64,000 bases of DNA from Actinopolyspora mortivallis DSM 44261 (lineage in GTDB: Bacteria > Actinomycetota > Actinomycetes > Mycobacteriales > Pseudonocardiaceae). Made by a program: the position numbers and the translations under genes. How positions within the stretch are numbered: position 1 is the first letter of the stretch; each line of letters begins with the position of its first letter. Shown here piece after piece: positions 38,994 to 48,247 of this stretch. Location of the stretch: positions 2,227,584 to 2,291,583 of the forward strand of contig NZ_KB913024.1 in the NCBI RefSeq assembly GCF_000384035.1, given 5' to 3'. The notes below the pieces were generated by a model that had not been told where the DNA came from, did no database searches, and was given only the letters and a program-made list of their open reading frames with translations.

Positions 38994-40256
38994 ATGCGCG
39001 CATCACGACGACGGGCCACGGCGGCACTGTCCGTCGCGGCATGTCTGCTGGCGCTGCCCGCCACCCAGTCGGCGGCCGAACAACGCCACGGCAGTGGTTC
39101 CGGCACCGACGGGGGCACAGCCACGTCCGTGTACCGGATCACTGACACCGACAGCCGGACCCGAACCGAGATCCAGCGCACCGGCGCCCTGGTGCTGTCC
39201 CTGACCGGGGACACCGCCTTCGTCGAGGCGGACGAGCACCAGGCCCGGCGGCTACGCTCGGCGGGGATGCGGCTGTCCCGGGCGGCGGTCCCCAACCGTG
39301 GATCCTCGGACAGAGCCGCCCCCGGGGACTTCCCACCCGAGGACAGCGGGTACCACACCTACTCCGAGATGACCGAGGAAGTGGACACCGCCGCCACCGA
39401 GCACCCCGGGATCGTCGACAGGACCAGCGTGGGGCGTTCCGCACAGGGGCGTGACATCCCCGCCGTGAAGATCAGCGACAACGCGGGCACCGACGAGAAC
39501 GAACCCGAGGTGCTGTTCACCTGCAACCAGCACGCACGGGAACACCTGACCGCCGAGATGTGCCTGCACATCCTGCGGCGCTACACCGACAACTACGGCA
39601 GTGACCCGGCGATCACCGACACGGTCGACAGCCGGGAGATCTGGGTGGTCCCGATGGTCAACCCGGACGGGGTCGTCTACGACGTCGGCGGGACCTACTA
39701 CCGGGGCTGGCGCCGCAACAGGGAACCCGCCCCGGTCGACCTGAACCGGAACTGGGGCCACAAGTGGGGATGCTGCGGCGGCTCCAGCGGCAGTCCGAGC
39801 TCACCGACCTACCGTGGCCCGGCACCGTTCTCCGCTCCGGAGACCTCCGCGATCCGGGACTTCGTGGAGTCCAGGGTGGTGGACGGCACGCAGCAGCTGA
39901 CCGGCCACATCGACTTCCACACCTTCTCCGAACTGGTGCTGTGGCCCTACGGCTACACCACGGCCGACACCGCTCCGGGCATGACCGAGGAGGAGTACCG
40001 CAGGTTCGCCTCGATCGGCAGGAGCATGGCGGCGACCAACGGCTACACCCCCATGCAGTCCAGTGACCTCTACGTCACCGACGGCAGCGTCAACGACTGG
40101 ATGTGGGCCGAGCACGGAATCCTGTCGTTCACCTTCGAGATGTACCCGAGCAGCGGAGGACTCGACGGTTTCTACCCGCCGGACGAGGTGATCCAGCGGG
40201 AAACCAGCCGCAACGACGAGGCGGTGTCGATCCTGCTGGAGGAGAGCGGTCGCTGA
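38994..40256 (+). CDS. Secreted M14 zinc carboxypeptidase
   Basis: 420 residues. A signal peptide ([20 protein letters not shown].. ending near ATQSAA) and a pro-region of about 90 residues precede the catalytic domain. Zinc site H-x2-E in [14 protein letters not shown] and the third ligand in [17 protein letters not shown]; the substrate region [20 protein letters not shown] is typical of carboxypeptidase T/SG-like enzymes, and the catalytic glutamate is in LSFTFEMYP. Probably processed outside the cell to digest peptides. GGAG is 6 bases before ATG 38994. Confidence 0.94.
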   Translation: MRASRRRATAALSVAACLLALPATQSAAEQRHGSGSGTDGGTATSVYRITDTDSRTRTEIQRTGALVLSLTGDTAFVEADEHQARRLRSAGMRLSRAAVPNRGSSDRAAPGDFPPEDSGYHTYSEMTEEVDTAATEHPGIVDRTSVGRSAQGRDIPAVKISDNAGTDENEPEVLFTCNQHAREHLTAEMCLHILRRYTDNYGSDPAITDTVDSREIWVVPMVNPDGVVYDVGGTYYRGWRRNREPAPVDLNRNWGHKWGCCGGSSGSPSSPTYRGPAPFSAPETSAIRDFVESRVVDGTQQLTGHIDFHTFSELVLWPYGYTTADTAPGMTEEEYRRFASIGRSMAATNGYTPMQSSDLYVTDGSVNDWMWAEHGILSFTFEMYPSSGGLDGFYPPDEVIQRETSRNDEAVSILLEESGR

Positions 40257-40266
40257 ACGACCCCGC

Positions 40267-40293
40267 CGGGCCCACTCCACAGGGGTGGGCCCG
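40267..40293. terminator. Hairpin between convergent genes
   Basis: CGGGCCCAC (40267-40275) with GTGGGCCCG (40285-40293), a perfect 9-bp stem between the M14 gene and the convergent 50-residue gene. Likely bidirectional terminator without a T-run. Confidence 0.6.
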
Positions 40294-40302
40294 CGCGGAC
40301 GT

Positions 40303-40455
40303 TCACCCCAGCAGCAGGACGACGACGCCCACCAGGAGCGCGAGCACCACCACGGCCCCGGCGGTGAGCAACAACCAACGCAGCTGCGGATGCTCCTGCC
40401 GGATCTCCGACTTCGCGCGTTCGCGCCATTGCATGAACGTGGTCTGTTCACTCAT
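40303..40455 (-). CDS. 50-residue single-span membrane protein
   Basis: N-terminal half polar and charged (MSEQTTFMQWRERAKSEIRQ..), C-terminal half one hydrophobic span (LLLTAGAVVVLALLVGVVVL). ATG 40455 has GGAGAG 6 bases upstream. It sits 82 bp downstream of the ABC transporter ATPase on the same strand. Family not recognised. Confidence 0.55.
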   Translation of the reverse strand: MSEQTTFMQWRERAKSEIRQEHPQLRWLLLTAGAVVVLALLVGVVVLLLG

Positions 40456-40537
40456 CAATGCTCTCCACAACCATCTGGGCTTGCCGGCCGGCGGCGTGGC
40501 GCCGGCGATCCACCTCACCCTGCCACATCCGGACGCC

Positions 40538-41179
40538 TCACAGCCGGATGACATCGCCCCCCGCCCACGCGCGCAGCAGGGACTCGTCGTGACTGACGGC
40601 GAGCACTCCGGTCCCCTCCCGACGTACCTGCTCCTCGACCACACGGACGAGGGCCGCCGTGGTGGAGGCGTCCAGCATCCCCGTCATCTCGTCGCAGACG
40701 AGGTAACGCGGCCGCAGCGCGAGCGCCCTGCCCAGACAGGCACGCTGCAACTGGCCGTCGCTGACCTCGTGCGGAAGCCTGTCGAGCAGTTCCTCGTCGA
40801 GACCGGTCAGTTCCGCCAGCTCCGCCACTCTCCCGGCGACCTCCCCCCGACCGGTGGCCAGCAGGGGCTCGGCGAGCACGCGGCGCAGGGACATCCGGGG
40901 ATCCACGGCGGGACGCGGCTGTTGGAAGACGACACCGACGGAGGTCCGTTCCCGCCGGGAGGCGGCGTGCCGGAACCCGCCGACCGGTCTTCCGTCCAAC
41001 TCCACCACACCGGACCAGGGGCGGTGCAACAACGCGAGCACCCGCGCCAGGGTGGACTTCCCACAGCCGCTGGGCCCGGCCAACCCCCGCACCTCGCCGC
41101 GGGGAAGGTCCAGGTCCACCCCGTCGAGCACGGGCCGCCCCCGCCGATAGCCGGCCACCAGCCCCCGTCCCCTCAGCAT
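40538..41179 (-). CDS. Peptide/nickel ABC transporter ATP-binding protein (DppF/NikE-like)
   Basis: 213 residues, shorter than the usual 300-plus because the C-terminal oligopeptide domain is missing. Walker A GPSGCGKST, Q-loop VVFQQPRPAV, Walker B YLVCDEMTGMLD and H-loop VSHDE. The signature reads VSDGQLQRACLGRAL, so the canonical SGG is replaced by SDG, as in NikE. ATG 41179 overlaps the preceding ATPase gene by 7 bases. Works with the second ATPase and two permeases upstream. Confidence 0.9.
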   Translation of the reverse strand: MLRGRGLVAGYRRGRPVLDGVDLDLPRGEVRGLAGPSGCGKSTLARVLALLHRPWSGVVELDGRPVGGFRHAASRRERTSVGVVFQQPRPAVDPRMSLRRVLAEPLLATGRGEVAGRVAELAELTGLDEELLDRLPHEVSDGQLQRACLGRALALRPRYLVCDEMTGMLDASTTAALVRVVEEQVRREGTGVLAVSHDESLLRAWAGGDVIRL

Positions 41180-42189
41180 GGCGGATGGGCGGCGACGGCA
41201 CGGTCCCCGTGGGCGACCAGTTCCGGGTTTCCGTCACAGGGAGAGACCCCGGGCATGTCCGGACAACGTTGGCAGAACACGCAACCCCACTTCCGTTCGA
41301 GGACGTCGAGTTCGGTCAGGGCGGGAGGTCGGCCGGGAATCGGTTCGAAACCGGCCTCGGGCAGAGCGTTGAGCAGCCCCACCGTGTAGGGATGCCACGG
41401 ACGTTCGAACACCTCGGCGGCCGGACCGGTCTCCACGAGACGACTGGCGTACATCACGGCCACGTGGGTGGCGACACGCCGGGCCGCGTCCAGGTCGTGG
41501 GTGATCAACAGCACCCCCCGGTCCCGGTCCGCCAGTTCGGCGAGCAGGTCCACGGTACGTTCCACCAGCGGACGATCCAGTCCCGTGGTGGGTTCGTCGG
41601 CGACGACCACGGGAGGATCCCCCACCAAAGCCGAGGCCACGGCGACACGTTGGGCCATGCCGCCGGAGAGCTCGTGCGGGTAGTGGTCGAGGTCCCGCGG
41701 GGCCAGTCCGACCCGGCGGGCGAGTTCGTCCACCTCACCCTCCCTGCCCCGTCCACGCAGGTGACGCACCGTCTCGACCAGCTGGGACCGCGCGGTGCGC
41801 ACCGGGGTCAGATGCGTGCTCGCGGACTGGGGGACCAGTCCTATCCGGCGCCCCCGGACGTGCCGGGACAGCACCCGTTCGGAGGCCGACAGCAGCTCCA
41901 CCTCCCCGCCCCGGCCACCCACCCGGGCCCGGCCACGCACCTGGGCGTTGTCCGGGAGGAGCCCCAGCAGGCAGGAGGCCAGCACCGACTTGCCACAACC
42001 GGACTCCCCCACGAGCGCGAGCACCTGCCCCGGCAACAGCCTCAGCCGCACGTCGGTGACCGCGTACACCGACTCTGCCGCACGTCGACCACCGAGTCGG
42101 AAACGCACCGACATGTCGTCCAGTGACAGCAGCGGACCGTGCTGGTCCACACCCACACCCCCGTCCTCCGGCAGGCGAACAGCACTCAC
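41173..42189 (-). CDS. Peptide/nickel ABC transporter ATP-binding protein (DppD/NikD-like)
   Basis: 338 residues if started at GTG 42189, which overlaps the permease stop by 4 bases; GTGs at 42156 or 42150, 8 or more bases after a good GGAGG, are a serious alternative. Walker A GESGCGKS, signature LSGGMAQRVAVASAL, Walker B VVVADEPTTGLD, H-loop ITHDLDAA. The C-terminal oligo-HPY segment has the cysteine set CVFCQRCPDM..C..C. Confidence 0.92.
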   Translation of the reverse strand: MSAVRLPEDGGVGVDQHGPLLSLDDMSVRFRLGGRRAAESVYAVTDVRLRLLPGQVLALVGESGCGKSVLASCLLGLLPDNAQVRGRARVGGRGGEVELLSASERVLSRHVRGRRIGLVPQSASTHLTPVRTARSQLVETVRHLRGRGREGEVDELARRVGLAPRDLDHYPHELSGGMAQRVAVASALVGDPPVVVADEPTTGLDRPLVERTVDLLAELADRDRGVLLITHDLDAARRVATHVAVMYASRLVETGPAAEVFERPWHPYTVGLLNALPEAGFEPIPGRPPALTELDVLERKWGCVFCQRCPDMPGVSPCDGNPELVAHGDRAVAAHPPC

Positions 42190-43100
42190 AACGTCAACTC
42201 GGAACGGCGCGCCGGAACCGTACGGTCCCGCCAGGCGGCCGCTAGTCCCGACACCGCCAGGGTGGTCGCCACGAGCAACAGGGCTGGGAAGGCGACGATC
42301 CACCAGGCGCCCAGCAACACCGCCTCCCGTCCGTCCCCGAGGATGTTGCCGATACTGGCCAGATGCGGGGGCAGCCCCAGGCCGAGGAAGCTCAGCGCCG
42401 TCTCGTGGAACACGGCGTGCGGGACCAGCAGCACGGCCGACAGGGACGCCTGGGGAACCACGGCGGGCAGCATGTGCCTGCGCAGGATCCACCACCTGCT
42501 CGCCCCCGCCGAGATCGCCGCATCGACGTAGGGGCGCTCCCGCAGGCCGAGCACCTCGGAGCGGACGACACGGGCGACCGTGGCCCAGTGGGTGAGTCCG
42601 ATGGACAGCACCACGGCCAGCACGGTCCCGCTGTACAGGGCCACGATGACGATGCCGAGCAGCAGGTGGGGAACGGAGTTGACCGCGTCGACGAGCCGCA
42701 TCAGCAGCCGGTCGGTCCATCCTCCGAACGATCCGGCCACGGTGCCGACCACGGAGCCGAGCACCGTGGAGACCAGGGTGCTGACGGCCGCCACCAGCAA
42801 CGATATCCGCAGCCCGGCCCAGGAACGCGTGAACAGGTCCCTTCCCGAGGTGTCCGTACCGAAGGGATGCCCGGGTCCGGGAGGCATTCGCACCGACCCG
42901 TAGTCCACGAGGCCGGTGGACGGGGACAGCCACGGAACCAGCACGGCGGCCAGCAACAACACCGCCAACACCGCCACCGAGAGCCGGGTGCGCGAGCGCG
43001 TGGCGCCACGCCCGCGCTTGGTACCCGCCCGCGAGCGGGCGACGTCACGCCACCGCCCCTTTCCCGAGGGGGGCGAGTCGTGCTGCCTGAGTTCAACCAT
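42186..43100 (-). CDS. Peptide/nickel ABC transporter permease (DppC/NikC-like)
   Basis: 304 residues with an N-terminal polar arm of about 40 and six spans. The family entry motif HPFGTDTSGRDLFTRSWAG and the EAA loop EVLGLRERPYVDAAISAGAS are clear; HETALSFLGLGLPPHLASIG follows. Start ATG 43100 overlaps the other permease by 8 bases (ATGGTTGA). Confidence 0.93.
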   Translation of the reverse strand: MVELRQHDSPPSGKGRWRDVARSRAGTKRGRGATRSRTRLSVAVLAVLLLAAVLVPWLSPSTGLVDYGSVRMPPGPGHPFGTDTSGRDLFTRSWAGLRISLLVAAVSTLVSTVLGSVVGTVAGSFGGWTDRLLMRLVDAVNSVPHLLLGIVIVALYSGTVLAVVLSIGLTHWATVARVVRSEVLGLRERPYVDAAISAGASRWWILRRHMLPAVVPQASLSAVLLVPHAVFHETALSFLGLGLPPHLASIGNILGDGREAVLLGAWWIVAFPALLLVATTLAVSGLAAAWRDRTVPARRSELTL

Positions 43101-44055
43101 CGGTGGCCACCCTCGGGTCGAGCAGGATCGCGGCGATGTCGGCCAGCAGCGAACCGAGCAGCACGGCAGCCGTGGCCAGGAGCGTCAGCACGGCCAGCAG
43201 GGGGTAGTCGGCGGCTTTCGCCGCTGTCACCACGGCGGAGGCCACGCCGGGCCAGGAGAAGACCTCCTCCACGAGCACGGCCCCGGTGACCAGCTCCGGA
43301 ACGCGCGCTCCGATCAGGGTCACGAACGGCAGAAGCGCCGTCGGCAAGGCGTGGCGCAGCACCACGATCCGTTCGCTCATCCCACGTGCCCGTGCCCCGT
43401 TGACGTGGTCCTCGGTCAGGGCGGTCAGCAGCGACTGACGAACGTGCAGCACCAGCCAGGGCGCCTGGGAGACACCGAGCACCGCCGCGGGCAGTACCAG
43501 GTGTTCGAGCACCTGCCCGAGGCCGAGCGAACTGCCCGCGTCGGTGAGTCCGGCCACCGGCAGCCACCCGAGTCCGAGGGAGAACAGGGCGATGGCCAGC
43601 AGGGCGAGCACGAAGGGCGGCACTCCCTCCAACGCGTGCCCGACAGCCGTGACCGTCCGGTCGAGCCATCCTCCCTGCCGCCAGGCGGCGACCGTGCCCA
43701 CCACCAGGGAGAACACCACGGCGAGGAGGAGCCCGGTGCCCGCCAGCAGCAGGGTCCACGGAAGGCGCTGCGCGACCACCTCGACCACGGGCTGGCGCAT
43801 CGACCGCGACACGCCGAGATCCCCGGAGAACAGACCGCTCAGCCACTCCCAGAAGCGCGCCAGCACCGGACGGTCCAGACCGAGTTCGGCCCGTACCCTG
43901 GCCACGTCCGCCGCCGAGGCGTCGTAGATCCGCACCCCGTAGTACTGGTGGATCGGGTCGAACGGGGACGCCGCCGCCAGCAGGAAGACCCCCAGCGACA
44001 CGAGCAGCAGCACCGGAACCGCCCACACCAGTCTCCGCAGGACCAGCCACAGCAC
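43093..44055 (-). CDS. Peptide/nickel ABC transporter permease (DppB/NikB-like)
   Basis: 320 residues, six spans, with the usual N-terminal RRLVWAVPVLLLVSLGVFLL and the periplasmic loop DPIHQYYGVRIYDASAADVA. The EAA loop reads TEDHVNGARARGMSERIVVLRH, and the C-terminal SWPGVASAVVTAAKAADYPL is typical. GTG 44055 is weakly supported: no Shine-Dalgarno, 47 bp after the binding-protein gene. Forms the membrane pore with the second permease. Confidence 0.9.
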   Translation of the reverse strand: MLWLVLRRLVWAVPVLLLVSLGVFLLAAASPFDPIHQYYGVRIYDASAADVARVRAELGLDRPVLARFWEWLSGLFSGDLGVSRSMRQPVVEVVAQRLPWTLLLAGTGLLLAVVFSLVVGTVAAWRQGGWLDRTVTAVGHALEGVPPFVLALLAIALFSLGLGWLPVAGLTDAGSSLGLGQVLEHLVLPAAVLGVSQAPWLVLHVRQSLLTALTEDHVNGARARGMSERIVVLRHALPTALLPFVTLIGARVPELVTGAVLVEEVFSWPGVASAVVTAAKAADYPLLAVLTLLATAAVLLGSLLADIAAILLDPRVATDG

Positions 44056-44102
44056 CGCCGCGGAACGACCGCCGGCACGGTGTGCCGACCATACCGCCGA
44101 TC

Positions 44103-45695
44103 TCAACTCTTCGGCGTCCAGTCCTCGACGTTCCACCACGGCCCCCAGGTGGTTCCGTGGGTGTGCGGTTCGACCACCGGTTCGTAGCCGTTCCAGACAC
44201 CACGACGCATCACGTAGCTGTGCTGGACGAAGGCCAGGTACACCAGGCCGGGGTCGGCGACGTAGGCCCGCTGGGCCTCCTTGTAGTGGCGGGCCCGCTC
44301 GGCGGGATCGACCGTGTTCCTTCCCGCGTCCAGCGCCGAGTCGACCCGGTCGTTGCGGTACTTGGCCGGGTTCCGGTAGGTGCCGGTTCCGATCATCGAG
44401 GAGTGCAGCGCCGAGTACATCTGGATGTCGGGATCGACCGGGCAGCCCCCGCCCAGCACGATCGCGTCGGTACCGATGCGCTCGGCGGCCTCCGAACGGT
44501 CCACCCCGGCGAGCTCGACCCGGACGCCGATCCGCTCCGCGTCCGAGGCGAAGGCGTCCGCGAACTTCTTGCGTAGCGTGTCGTCGGCGAAGTACATGAC
44601 GGTGAACCTGGCCGGGGTCCCGTTCCGCTGCCGGATCCCGTCCGGACCGGGGGCCCATCCCGCCTCGTCGAGCACCCGGCGTGCGCGCTGCCGGTCGAAG
44701 TCGAAACGGGCCTCGGGAGCGTGGTAGCGCTCCATGGAGGCGGGCACGGGGGTGTGGGCGGGGGTTCCGTGTCCGCCGAGCAGGCTCTCGACCATGCCCG
44801 AGCGGTTGGCCGCCAGGTTCAGTGCCCGGCGCATCGCGGCGTCGCCGGTGACCGGGTGATCGCTGGGCAGGGTGATGGCCCGGTAGTCGGCGGTGTCGTG
44901 GTGCACGGTGCGGTAGGAGTCCCCTCCTATCCGTCCCGCCAGTGTGGGGGGCAGTACCGTCCCGTCGAACTCCCCGGCCTGCACACGTTGTGCCCTGGTG
45001 TTGTCGTCGGTGGCGAACACGACCGTGATCTCGTCCACCTCCGGGGTCCCGCCCCAGTAGTCCTCGTTCGCGCGCCAGACCATCCGTTCGCCCTGGCGCC
45101 ACTCCGCGAGCCGGTAGGGACCGGTTCCCACCGGCTCGGTGTTGAGTGGGGAACGGTCCTGGGGCGCGGCCTCGGCGAGCGCGTCCTTCGGCAGGATCCC
45201 CATGAGCATCCTGGCGGGCCAGGCCGCGTAGGGGATGTTCAGTCGGAAGCGGACCGTGTGGTCGTCCACGGCCTCGACACCGTCGAGCATGGACAGGTCG
45301 GAACTGATCGTCGCGGCGTAGGCGGGATCGACGGCCGCGCTGTAGGTGGCCACCACGTCGTGGGCGTCGAAGGGGGAGCCGTCGTGGAAGGTGACTCCGC
45401 GCCGCAGTCGCACCGTCCAGGTGCGGGCGCCGTCGGCGGACTCGGGCTCTTCGGCGGCCAGTGCCGGATGCAGTTTCCCGCGACCGTCGAAGGCGAGCAG
45501 CCCGTCGTAGAACTTGGCGGCTCCGTAGCGGGCGTAGCCCAGCAGCGGGTTGAGGCTGCTCGGTTCGTAGCCGTCGGCCAACAGCATGGAGCGGGGCCCG
45601 CTGCCGCCTCCGGAGTTCGACGGTGCCGAACAGGCCGTCCCCGCCAGAGCGAAGGCCGCCAGGGACGAGGTGATCAGGGTGCGGCGGTTGAACAC
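44103..45695 (-). CDS. Peptide/nickel-type ABC transporter substrate-binding lipoprotein
   Basis: 530 residues, SBP_bac_5 family. Lipoprotein signal with lipobox AGTAC. SSLNPLLGYARYGAAKFYDG and RTWTVRLRRGVTFHDGSPFD are family segments; the protein ends WGPWWNVEDWTPKS. Ligand could be a peptide or a chelated metal such as nickel. A DppF/NikE-like ATPase lacking the C-terminal domain tilts slightly to metal; this is inference. First gene of a five-gene operon; GTG 45695 lies 6 nt after a TAGAGT hexamer. Confidence 0.92.
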   Translation of the reverse strand: MFNRRTLITSSLAAFALAGTACSAPSNSGGGSGPRSMLLADGYEPSSLNPLLGYARYGAAKFYDGLLAFDGRGKLHPALAAEEPESADGARTWTVRLRRGVTFHDGSPFDAHDVVATYSAAVDPAYAATISSDLSMLDGVEAVDDHTVRFRLNIPYAAWPARMLMGILPKDALAEAAPQDRSPLNTEPVGTGPYRLAEWRQGERMVWRANEDYWGGTPEVDEITVVFATDDNTRAQRVQAGEFDGTVLPPTLAGRIGGDSYRTVHHDTADYRAITLPSDHPVTGDAAMRRALNLAANRSGMVESLLGGHGTPAHTPVPASMERYHAPEARFDFDRQRARRVLDEAGWAPGPDGIRQRNGTPARFTVMYFADDTLRKKFADAFASDAERIGVRVELAGVDRSEAAERIGTDAIVLGGGCPVDPDIQMYSALHSSMIGTGTYRNPAKYRNDRVDSALDAGRNTVDPAERARHYKEAQRAYVADPGLVYLAFVQHSYVMRRGVWNGYEPVVEPHTHGTTWGPWWNVEDWTPKS

Positions 45696-45701
45696 GCCGA
45701 G

Positions 45702-45731
45702 ACTCTAGAGATTACTGCAAGTTCCTGGCAA
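45702..45731 (-). promoter_or_regulatory. Promoter of the peptide/nickel transporter operon
   Basis: Minus strand TTGCCA (45726-45731), 18-bp spacer, TAGAGT (45702-45707), then six bases and the GTG. A leaderless start with one of the better -35 matches of this set. Confidence 0.55.
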
Positions 45732-45876
45732 CACGATGAGATCTTGGCTACTCTCCGCGCCCGCGCCTCGGGCGACGTCCGTCCTCCTGCCGGAGAGTCC
45801 GGTCCGCTCTCCCCGTGACCGGACGGGCGGATGGGAGGATGGCGGAGACGGACCCGGCCGGAGCGGAGGTGAGCTG

Positions 45877-46668
45877 GTGCGCGTCGCACTGTGCCAAATC
45901 TCGTCCACATCGGACCCCGACGCGAATCTGGAGCTCGTGGCCGGAGGTGTACGCCGTGCCGGCGAGGCGGGTGCGGAGTTGGCGGTGTTCCCTGAGGCGA
46001 CCATGGCGTGCTTCGGGACCCCGCTGGCTCCGCTGGCCGAGCCGTTGACCGGGGCGTGGGCCGGCGAGGTCGGCAGACTGGCCGAGGACGCGGGGATCAC
46101 CGTGGTCGCGGGCATGTTCACCCCGGCCGCCGACGGGCGGGTCACCAACACCCTGCTGGTCACCGGCCCCGAACAGCACACGCACTACGACAAGATCCAT
46201 CTCTACGACGCCTTCGGATTCACCGAGTCCCGGACGGTCTCGCCGGGGAAGGAACCGGTGACGGTTCCCCTGCCCGGCGCGACCGTGGGGCTGAGCATCT
46301 GCTACGACCTGCGTTTCCCCGGTCTCTACACCGCTCTCGCCGAACGGGGTGCCTCGGTGCTGCTCACGGCTGCCTCGTGGGGGGCGGGAAGCGGCAAACG
46401 CGAACAGTGGGAACTGCTCGTCCGCGCCCGGGCCCTCGACTCCACCTCCTGGGTGGTGGCCTGTGGTCAGGCGGATCCGCGCAGCATCGGTAGGGACCCC
46501 TCGCCGAAGGCCCCCACCGGAATCGGCTACAGCACCGTGGTCACACCGTACGGAATGATCCACGACCAGCTGGAGGCCGAACCCGACGTGCTGGTCACCG
46601 ACATCGACCCCTCCCAGGTCGAGCAGGCCAGGGAGGCCCTTCCGGTGCTGGCCAACCGGAAACTCTGA
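45877..46668 (+). CDS. Carbon-nitrogen hydrolase (nitrilase superfamily) amidase
   Basis: 263 residues. The Glu-Lys-Cys triad lies in AVFPEATMACFG, THYDKIHLYDAFGF and GLSICYDLRFPGL. The YDKIHLYDAFG form and length resemble the deaminated-glutathione amidase/omega-amidase branch, though the substrate is not assured. GTG 45877 has GGAGG 7 bases upstream. Next gene downstream is the type II NADH dehydrogenase, 157 bp away. Confidence 0.9.
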   Translation: MRVALCQISSTSDPDANLELVAGGVRRAGEAGAELAVFPEATMACFGTPLAPLAEPLTGAWAGEVGRLAEDAGITVVAGMFTPAADGRVTNTLLVTGPEQHTHYDKIHLYDAFGFTESRTVSPGKEPVTVPLPGATVGLSICYDLRFPGLYTALAERGASVLLTAASWGAGSGKREQWELLVRARALDSTSWVVACGQADPRSIGRDPSPKAPTGIGYSTVVTPYGMIHDQLEAEPDVLVTDIDPSQVEQAREALPVLANRKL

Positions 46669-46825
46669 AAGCTCCTCGCCTTCCTCCCCGGAGGGCGGCT
46701 CGTGCGTGCGGCTCCGCGGCGGACGAGGGTCGGCGGGCGACCGTCACACGGGTGACGGGCCGGTTTGATCGAGTTCCCCGCCGGGTACCCGGCCGTCGAG
46801 GACGAGCCGACCAGTTGGGGACACG

Positions 46826-48172
46826 ATGGGACGCAACAGAGTAGTGATCGTGGGCGGGGGATTCGCCGGCTATCACGCGGCGGAGCGGCTGGCCCGGCAA
46901 ACCCGGCGGGAGGAAGTCGAGATCGTCCTGGTCAATCCCACCGACTACTTCCTCTACCTGCCACTGCTGCCCGAGGTCGCCGCGGGGATCCTCGACCCCC
47001 GAGCGATCACGGTCTCCCTTCCGGGAACCCTGCCACGGGTGCGTCTGGTGCTCGGCGAGGTCACCTCGGTCGATCCCGACCGTCAGCGGCTGACCTACAC
47101 CGACCCCGAGGACAACACCGGAGCACTCGACTTCGACCGCCTGATCCTGGCAGCGGGCAGCGTGAACAAGCTGCTGCCCATTCCCGGAGTGGCCACCCAC
47201 GGGCACGGTTTCCGGGGCATCCCGGAGGCGCTGTACTTCCGCGACCACGTCACCAGGCAGATAGAACTCGCCGCTGCCACGACCGACCAGGCCGAACGCG
47301 ACGCGCGCTGCACCTTCGTGGTCGTCGGGGCGGGTTACACCGGCACCGAGGTGGCCGCCCAGGGACCGGACTTCACCCGGTTGCTGGCCGACCGGCACCC
47401 GGAGCTGTCCAACCAGCCGATCCACTGGAAACTGCTCGACGTGGCCCCGCGCGTGCTGCCCGGGCTCGACCACAGGCTGTCGGAGGCGGCCACCGACGTG
47501 CTACGTGCCCGCGGAGTCGAGCTGTTGACCGAGACCTCGATCGAACAGGCCGGTGAGAAAGGGGTCACGCTCGACAACGGACGACACGTCCCCACCCACT
47601 CGCTGATCTGGTGCGTGGGGGTGCGTCCCGACCCGCTCGTGGAGTCCCTCGGACTGGAGACCCGACAGGGCAGGATCGCGGTCGACGAGACGCTCAACGT
47701 CGCGGGCTACCCCCGGATCTTCGCCTGCGGCGACGCCGCCGGTGTCCCCGACAAGGGCAATCCCGGCGGACTCACCCCCATGACGGCCCAGCACGCCACC
47801 CGACAGGGCAAGCTCGCGGCCAGTAACGTGGTGGCCTCCCTGCGGAACGGGAAGCTGCGGGGATACCGGCACCGCGACCTGGGCTTCGTGGTCGACCTCG
47901 GTGCGCACCAGGCGGCGGCCAACCCGCTGCACGTTCCCGTGTCGGGATTCCCCGCCAAGGTGGTCACCCGGGGGTACCACCTGATGGCTATGCCCGCGAA
48001 CCGGTTGCGGGTGGCGGTCGACTGGGCCCTGGAGGCGGTCTCACAGCGACAGTGCGTACAGCTCGGGATGGTGCGTTCCGGGACCGTCCCGCTGGACACC
48101 TCATCCCCGGAGGTGCCCGACCTGCGGGGTGAGGAGTCCTTCGGGGCGTCCTCCCGTCCCGCCCCGGGCTGA
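46826..48172 (+). CDS. ndh: Type II NADH dehydrogenase / FAD-dependent oxidoreductase
   Basis: 448 residues. Two Rossmann folds: FAD at the N terminus (VVIVGGGFAGYHAAERLAR) and NAD at about 163-190 (VVVGAGYTGTEVAAQ); IFACGDAAGV is the second FAD contact and MTAQHATRQGKLAASN the quinone/FAD region. No membrane span, consistent with a monotopic peripheral NDH-2 that passes electrons from NADH to menaquinone without pumping protons. The gene symbol is tentative. Confidence 0.88.
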   Translation: MGRNRVVIVGGGFAGYHAAERLARQTRREEVEIVLVNPTDYFLYLPLLPEVAAGILDPRAITVSLPGTLPRVRLVLGEVTSVDPDRQRLTYTDPEDNTGALDFDRLILAAGSVNKLLPIPGVATHGHGFRGIPEALYFRDHVTRQIELAAATTDQAERDARCTFVVVGAGYTGTEVAAQGPDFTRLLADRHPELSNQPIHWKLLDVAPRVLPGLDHRLSEAATDVLRARGVELLTETSIEQAGEKGVTLDNGRHVPTHSLIWCVGVRPDPLVESLGLETRQGRIAVDETLNVAGYPRIFACGDAAGVPDKGNPGGLTPMTAQHATRQGKLAASNVVASLRNGKLRGYRHRDLGFVVDLGAHQAAANPLHVPVSGFPAKVVTRGYHLMAMPANRLRVAVDWALEAVSQRQCVQLGMVRSGTVPLDTSSPEVPDLRGEESFGASSRPAPG

Positions 48173-48247
48173 ACTCCCACCGGCCGAGAGACTCGGACTG
48201 CCCGCCGGTCGCCCCACGATCGCGCGCCCGCGCCTCGGAGTTCCTCC

